Shown here: piece by piece, positions 5,324-8,792 of the stretch
Layout: the number at the start of each line of letters is the position of its first letter
How positions within the stretch are numbered: the first letter of the stretch is position 1
Assembly: GCA_050288705.1 (NCBI GenBank)
Contig: JBNKEI010000066.1
Span: 1-8,792, forward strand
Source: JBNKEI01 sp050288705
GTDB taxonomy: Bacteria > Myxococcota > Myxococcia > Myxococcales > UBA5297
Reading direction: 5' to 3'
DNA: 8,792 nt
The notes under the pieces: generated by a model
Told to the model about the DNA's origin: nothing
What the model saw: the letters and a program-made list of their open reading frames with translations, nothing else
Databases searched by the model: none
Position numbers and translations under genes: made by a program

Positions 5324-5917
5324 CCCGTTAACGGACCATTTACAGAATTACGTAAAGAAATTGAACGCATTGGCGGCATTGGAAAAGGCAGAACTGCACA
5401 TTCGATTAGGCAGGTTGCTCAACAAATTACTTGGTCAATGGTTACCCGTGGCTGGGATTCGCGCATTTCACCTTATGGCAAGCCTTGGAAGCCAGGAAAA
5501 TTCGGCGCTGGTGACCTAAAACGCTCAGGAAATTTGCGTCAAGGCTTGCAAGCACAGGATCGACCAAACGGTTTTGCACTAATTGTTAAGGCTAAGGCAA
5601 GAAACGGCAAATACTATGGAGGCGTGCATCAATATGGCAAAACCATCAAAGCCAAAGGATACAATCCGGCGCGCTATAAAATATTTTCTCCCCTTGGCCG
5701 AGTATCCAAGCATCGTTTACGGGGAAAGTATAATGCATTTGGGGCCAAGCCTCTATTCATTGTGGGAGAAAATGGCAAATTCGCTCGGGCATGGAAAGTA
5801 AGAGTCCCTGCACGCCCCATGCTTCCACGCAAAGGTGACCTGCCCCAGAAATGGGATCGAGATATTCGGCTCGCAATTGCCGGCTTTTTAAACAATCAGC
5901 GCAGTTTTTTACGGTGA
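5321..5917 (+). CDS. Phage virion morphogenesis protein (Mu gpG / P2 gpS family)
   Basis: This 198-residue basic protein acts in tail or neck completion. Family marks are SPYGKPWKP (50-58), GDLKRSGNLRQGL (64-76, the 'L..SG.L' block), the YGGVHQYG turn (99-106) and PARPMLP (163-169), the 'PARPFLG'-like end of the domain. The stretch between HQYG and PARPMLP is long (about 57 residues) and rich in Lys, Arg and Tyr compared with the compact family core. I chose ATG 5321 because GAGGA at 5309-5313 lies 7 nt upstream; a GTG at 5291 in the same frame would add ten residues but overlaps the gp36-like gene and has no SD. In Mu the corresponding gene lies upstream of the protease; here it is between the gp36- and gp37-like genes. 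Confidence 0.82.
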   Translation: MPVNGPFTELRKEIERIGGIGKGRTAHSIRQVAQQITWSMVTRGWDSRISPYGKPWKPGKFGAGDLKRSGNLRQGLQAQDRPNGFALIVKAKARNGKYYGGVHQYGKTIKAKGYNPARYKIFSPLGRVSKHRLRGKYNAFGAKPLFIVGENGKFARAWKVRVPARPMLPRKGDLPQKWDRDIRLAIAGFLNNQRSFLR

Positions 5918-5920
5918 AAT

Positions 5921-6409
5921 ATGGACTCGAAAATTATTAGCGCGGTAATGGCTGACTTGAATAAAGATTTTGATATTCATTTTCCAGTATTAATCGGCGA
6001 GCGATATATTGCCGAAAATGACACTTGGCCGCGAATTGTATGGATTCCACGAACTGATACATTTGGTCCTTCGGAACAGGGCAGATATAATCCCCGACAA
6101 TTAGCCACTGATTTTGCTAGCTATGACATCCACATATGGGAGCGAGATATTGATTCTACCCGTGCCTTAATGCATAGGGTTATGGGAGCACTGCATAGGC
6201 AAGCCAGCGCTTATTCCTATGAGCCAGACGGCGCGGAGTGGGTTACTGGTGGAGAGCTTTGCAGTAACGGGTTTCTAGTTATTTTAACAGTTCATTTTAG
6301 GTTTCCAGTGGTTGATCGACCATGGCCTGTCGCAAATATTGAGACCGCACTAGCTGCCATGGCATTGAAAACGAAATTTCCTCAATTAGAAATCAAGGTG
6401 ATCAAATGA
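5921..6409 (+). CDS. Mu gp37-position tail terminator-like protein
   Basis: This 162-residue protein lies at the position of Mu gp37 (gene K) and has the layout of phage tail terminator proteins, which cap the tail tube and join it to the head. Visible features are the strand WPRIVWIPRTDTFGP (37-51), then ATDFASYDIHIWERDIDSTRALMHRVMGAL (62-91), a strand plus helix typical of the 'V.IWG.D...AE.L...V' core, and the strand FLVILTVHFRFPVVDRPW (118-135) ending in the conserved Pro-Val-Asp. There is no signal peptide. SD GGTGA overlaps the preceding stop codon, 3 nt upstream of the ATG region, so translation follows directly. The end overlaps the next gene as ATGA. The fold assignment is by pattern and position; no single diagnostic motif is present. 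Confidence 0.65.
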   Translation: MDSKIISAVMADLNKDFDIHFPVLIGERYIAENDTWPRIVWIPRTDTFGPSEQGRYNPRQLATDFASYDIHIWERDIDSTRALMHRVMGALHRQASAYSYEPDGAEWVTGGELCSNGFLVILTVHFRFPVVDRPWPVANIETALAAMALKTKFPQLEIKVIK

Positions 6410-6606
6410 GCGATACCGTGCCAATAAATACCGAAACACCGCCGCCAATTAAGAAAACAGTGGAAGAATGGCGCGACATTAAAAAAACCATTCCCTGGAA
6501 ATTCCAGGCCGCTAAAACCTATGACCATTGGCCAGTGGGCAAAGAATTAACCGAAGCAGACTATGACCTTGCTATTTCCCTGGTTTCCAATCTAGCTATC
6601 TCCTAA
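6406..6606 (+). CDS. Small conserved phage protein at the gp38 position
   Basis: This 66-residue acidic protein lies between the terminator-like gene and the tail sheath, where Mu has gp38. It has a proline-rich N-terminus (TETPPPIKK), a helix VEEWRDIKK, then WKFQAAKTYDHWPVGKELTE (31-50) and YDLAISLVSNLAIS at the end. The 'aromatic-AAK..HW..G.elTE..yd.A' pattern is common in small proteins next to tail sheath genes of Mu-like phages; its function is not known to me. SD AAGGTG at 6395-6400, 5 nt before the ATG, is strong, and the start overlaps the upstream stop as ATGA. No membrane segment or cysteines are present. Confidence 0.7.
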   Translation: MSDTVPINTETPPPIKKTVEEWRDIKKTIPWKFQAAKTYDHWPVGKELTEADYDLAISLVSNLAIS

Positions 6607-6621
6607 TCAATAGGATTAAAA

Positions 6622-8052
6622 ATGGCGCTTTCGGAAGTTGTATTAACTATTAGTGATGGTGCATTAGGTATTGTTGGCGAAGCAGTAGACGGAGTTACCG
6701 CAAAAATTGGATGCTGCTCTATTGGTGCTGACGCTCACAATCAATTCTTTTCATTTGGCGATAAAGCTACCCTGCGCAATACTCTGGGCATTGGTCCTTT
6801 AGTGGAGGCTGCCGCCTATCACTTGGACGTTGCGGGAGGACCTATTTATTGCGTGCCTGTATCCGTTGCCGTGGCCGGAGTGGCCGGGCCTATTTCTAAG
6901 CAAGGAACAAGCCCGGATATTACCCTAGCGGGTGCGGCATTAGACGCATTCTCTGGCCGGGTAAATATCACTAGCAACGGCGGCCTTGGCGCGGGGACTT
7001 TTCGGTATTCACTGGATGGCGGTAACAGCTATTCAGTGGATATTATGATTCCCAGCGCTGGGGCCTATTTGATTCCTGATTCGGGATTGACCATTACTTT
7101 TACCGCTGGAGCATACGTTAAGGGTGATTACTATTTGTTTACTTGTTCGGCCCCGCAATATGACGCTACCGGGTTATTTGCCGCATTAAATGGGCTTTTG
7201 TCCGATCCTCGTGAATGGCGATTTGTGCATGTTGTCGGTTGTGCCAAAGATGCCCCTGGCTGTGCAGCAATGGCCGCGGTAGTTGACTCGGTAATGTCTC
7301 AGGTAGAAAGTAATGCCCGCTACTGTCGCGCTTTTATTGAGGCTCCGGACGTTGCCGATCAAGAGCTTATTGCGGCTTTTGCATCATTTAGTTCCACTCG
7401 AGTAGGCGTTGCCGCGGGATCTTGTGAACTCATTTCCAGCTTAAGTGGGCGATCTTTCAAACGTAGTGCCGCCTGGCCAGCCTTTGCCCGAGCCGGTAAA
7501 GGCCCGGTTCACGAGGACTGGGGACGGGTTGCAAGCGGGTCTTTGCCGGGAGTAACGAAACTATATCGTGATGAACGGGTGACGCCCGGTTTGGACGCCA
7601 TGCGATTTGTGACCCTACATACCTTTGTGGGCCTTACTACTGGTCCCTATGTTTCCGCTGGTCGATTCATGGCCGCGCCCACTTCCGATTTCCAATTCGC
7701 CCAGCATGGGTTTGTAATGGATAAGGCGTGCCGTATTATAAGAGTCGCGCTTTTGAAATATTTGTGCGATGACATTCGCGTAGACGAGAAAACCGGAAAT
7801 GTTCTCGAATCAGACGCCCAAGCAATCGAAGCGGATATTTTAAGTCAATTGCGATCCGGTTTGGGAATTGGTCCTAGTGGGGCAAGTAAAACCGCTAATG
7901 CTAGCTCCGTGGAATTCAAAGTTACTCGGAACAATAACATTCTTTCCACCCAGACCTTGCAGACCACTGCACGAATTGTCCCCAAAGGCTACCCGCGCCG
8001 CATATCCGTAGATATTGGATTGCTTAACCCGGCGCTGGTTCCTATCGAATAA
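6622..8052 (+). CDS. Contractile tail sheath protein (DUF2586-like)
   Basis: This 476-residue protein forms the contractile outer tube of the tail. The N-terminal part (VVLTISDGALGIVGEAVDG, 6-24, then LGIGPLVEAAAYHLDVAGGPIYCVPV, 55-80) matches the sheath entry domain. Residues about 92-178 form a beta-rich insertion containing FRYSLDGGNSYS, IPDSGLTITF and GDYYLFTCSAP, a domain common in sheath proteins of Mu-like phages. The C-terminal core has GRFMAAPTSDFQF followed by the block HGFVMDKACRIIRVALLKYL. The end, NNILSTQTLQTTARIVPKGY and then SVDIGLLNPAL, is the conserved C-terminal domain that links neighbouring sheath subunits. SD AGGA at 6612-6615 is 6 nt from the ATG. Size and order (sheath then tube) agree with gpL in Mu. 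Confidence 0.85.
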   Translation: MALSEVVLTISDGALGIVGEAVDGVTAKIGCCSIGADAHNQFFSFGDKATLRNTLGIGPLVEAAAYHLDVAGGPIYCVPVSVAVAGVAGPISKQGTSPDITLAGAALDAFSGRVNITSNGGLGAGTFRYSLDGGNSYSVDIMIPSAGAYLIPDSGLTITFTAGAYVKGDYYLFTCSAPQYDATGLFAALNGLLSDPREWRFVHVVGCAKDAPGCAAMAAVVDSVMSQVESNARYCRAFIEAPDVADQELIAAFASFSSTRVGVAAGSCELISSLSGRSFKRSAAWPAFARAGKGPVHEDWGRVASGSLPGVTKLYRDERVTPGLDAMRFVTLHTFVGLTTGPYVSAGRFMAAPTSDFQFAQHGFVMDKACRIIRVALLKYLCDDIRVDEKTGNVLESDAQAIEADILSQLRSGLGIGPSGASKTANASSVEFKVTRNNNILSTQTLQTTARIVPKGYPRRISVDIGLLNPALVPIE

Positions 8053-8088
8053 TACGCTGACCCATTTAAAAAATCTAAAGGCTAACAA

Positions 8089-8541
8089 ATGGCGCTTCCA
8101 TCCTACCCGCTTATTAATGGGCACCGTTGCTCGTGGGCGGAAATAGAAATCCGTTTGGCATCGATACGGCAATTTGCAGTCAAAGAAATTAGTTATCGTT
8201 CGTCATTGGAGGGCGCAGACGTTTTCGGTACTGGAGCAATGCCTATTGGTCGTACTCGTGGCCAGGCCCGATTTGAAGCATCCATAACGCTGCACAAAGA
8301 AGAAGCTGACGATTTAATAGTCACCCTCGGTCCAGGTTATGGCGAAGTACCTTTTGATATTGTAGTGCAGTACCGGGTGCTTGGCGGCTATGCGGTTTCT
8401 ACCGATACTATTATTGGTTGCCGTATTAAAAACGAGGACCAGAATCATACTCAAAGCGCCGATGGCCTATTAGTTAAATTCGATCTCCATCCAGTGGGTA
8501 TTTTGCGCAATGGCATTCCTATTACCAAGCAGTCATTCTAA
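8089..8541 (+). CDS. Tail tube protein (Mu gpM position)
   Basis: This 150-residue beta-rich protein directly follows the sheath gene, the place of the tail tube gene in contractile phages; it forms the inner channel around which the sheath contracts. Visible features are YPLINGHRCSWAEIEIRL (6-23), VKEISYRSSLEGADVFGTGAMPIGRTRGQARFEAS (31-65, the 'IsY....eg..v.G....p.g.T.G....eg' pattern of tube proteins), LGPGYGEVPFDIVVQYRV (80-97), and the C-terminal DTIIGCRIKNEDQ and KFDLHPVGILRNGI segments. SD AAAGG at 8077-8081 lies 7 nt before the ATG. The 36-nt gap after the sheath gene contains only this RBS and an A-rich run. Confidence comes from pattern plus order. Confidence 0.8.
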   Translation: MALPSYPLINGHRCSWAEIEIRLASIRQFAVKEISYRSSLEGADVFGTGAMPIGRTRGQARFEASITLHKEEADDLIVTLGPGYGEVPFDIVVQYRVLGGYAVSTDTIIGCRIKNEDQNHTQSADGLLVKFDLHPVGILRNGIPITKQSF

Positions 8542-8556
8542 ATAAGGAGAACAATC

Positions 8557-8792
8557 ATGGATGAAGTAGTAATCAATGAACTGAAATCGCGCCACCCCGA
8601 GGTTTACATTCTTACAGCTAAAGGTGGTGAATCAATTGCGGTTAGACCACCCACTGATGGGGAATGGGGTGCGTTTTTGGATGACCGGGAAAAAATTGGT
8701 TCTCGTGCGCTGAAAAGCTTAGTACGCTCTTGTGTATTGTTTCCTCCTGAAATCGAGTTCCTGAAATTGCTCGACAAAAGGCCAGCTCTAGC
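8557..8792 (+). CDS. Tail assembly chaperone-like protein, 3' end outside window
   Basis: The first 78 residues are visible, starting at ATG 8557 with a strong SD (TAAGGAGA, 8543-8550). The position just after the tail tube, together with the sequence features, suggests the tail assembly chaperone that precedes the tape measure gene. Those features are an N-terminal charged segment with HPEVYILTA, then VRPPTDGEWGAFLDD and LKSLVRSCVLFPPEIEFLKLL, the last matching the 'LV..CVV.P....F..LL...P' pattern seen in such proteins. This gene class often uses a programmed frameshift to make a longer second product, but the relevant 3' end is not in the window. Whether it is a gp41-type protein in the Mu sense cannot be settled from this fragment. 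Confidence 0.6.
   Translation, partial: MDEVVINELKSRHPEVYILTAKGGESIAVRPPTDGEWGAFLDDREKIGSRALKSLVRSCVLFPPEIEFLKLLDKRPAL

Noticed and set aside
5583..5801. 72-codon + strand frame inside the morphogenesis gene
   Set aside because: It overlaps a conserved family member completely in another frame and shows no domain; 5295-5519 was rejected for the same reason.
8686..8697. CGGGAAAAAATT as a slippery site for -1 frameshifting in the chaperone-like gene
   Set aside because: It is not in the X-XXY-YYZ register of the zero frame and lies near codon 45, far too early for the usual chaperone frameshift.

Overview
The window is part of the late structural operon of a Mu-like contractile-tailed bacteriophage, free or integrated as a prophage. 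Its gene families and order are those of Mu-type transposable phages: protease/scaffold, decoration protein, gpT-type major capsid protein, gp35/gp36/gp37-type neck genes, tail sheath, tail tube, tail assembly chaperone. All genes lie on the + strand and are tightly packed, with Shine-Dalgarno (SD) starts and several ATGA-type overlaps. The base composition is balanced and there is no tRNA, rRNA or host housekeeping gene, so I can only suggest a proteobacterial host, because Mu-type phages are typical there.

Head region (1-3707). A ClpP-like prohead protease lacks its N-terminus in this window and is fused in frame to a scaffold-like C-terminal domain. An internal SD and ATG at 680-694 would give a separate 171-residue scaffold protein from the same frame, as in lambda C/Nu3 and Mu I/Z. 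It is followed by a GT-B type glycosyltransferase, an unexpected gene inside a capsid operon, then a predicted decoration protein and the gpT-type major capsid protein.

Regulatory gap and modification cassette (3708-4910). The only long gap in the window (166 nt) can fold as an RNA three-way junction closed by a perfect 14-bp inverted repeat. A 13-codon leader ORF with an SD-like sequence runs through the left arm of that repeat. Next come a small four-cysteine protein with a gp35-like tail and, overlapping it by ATGA, a beta-class DNA amino-methyltransferase with no well-placed SD of its own. The layout recalls the Mu com-mom pair, in which a small zinc protein controls translation of an overlapping DNA-modification gene, but I do not see clear sequence homology to Com.

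Neck and tail region (4903-8792). This holds a gp36-like (DUF1320) connector whose start overlaps the methyltransferase, a phage virion morphogenesis protein (gpG/gpS family), a gp37/tail-terminator-like protein, a small gp38-position protein, a DUF2586-type tail sheath, a tail tube protein, and the start of a tail assembly chaperone-like gene cut by the window end.

The items most worth following up are the structured 3723-3841 element with its leader ORF, the four-Cys protein/methyltransferase pair downstream of it, the glycosyltransferase inside the capsid operon, and the nested scaffold start.
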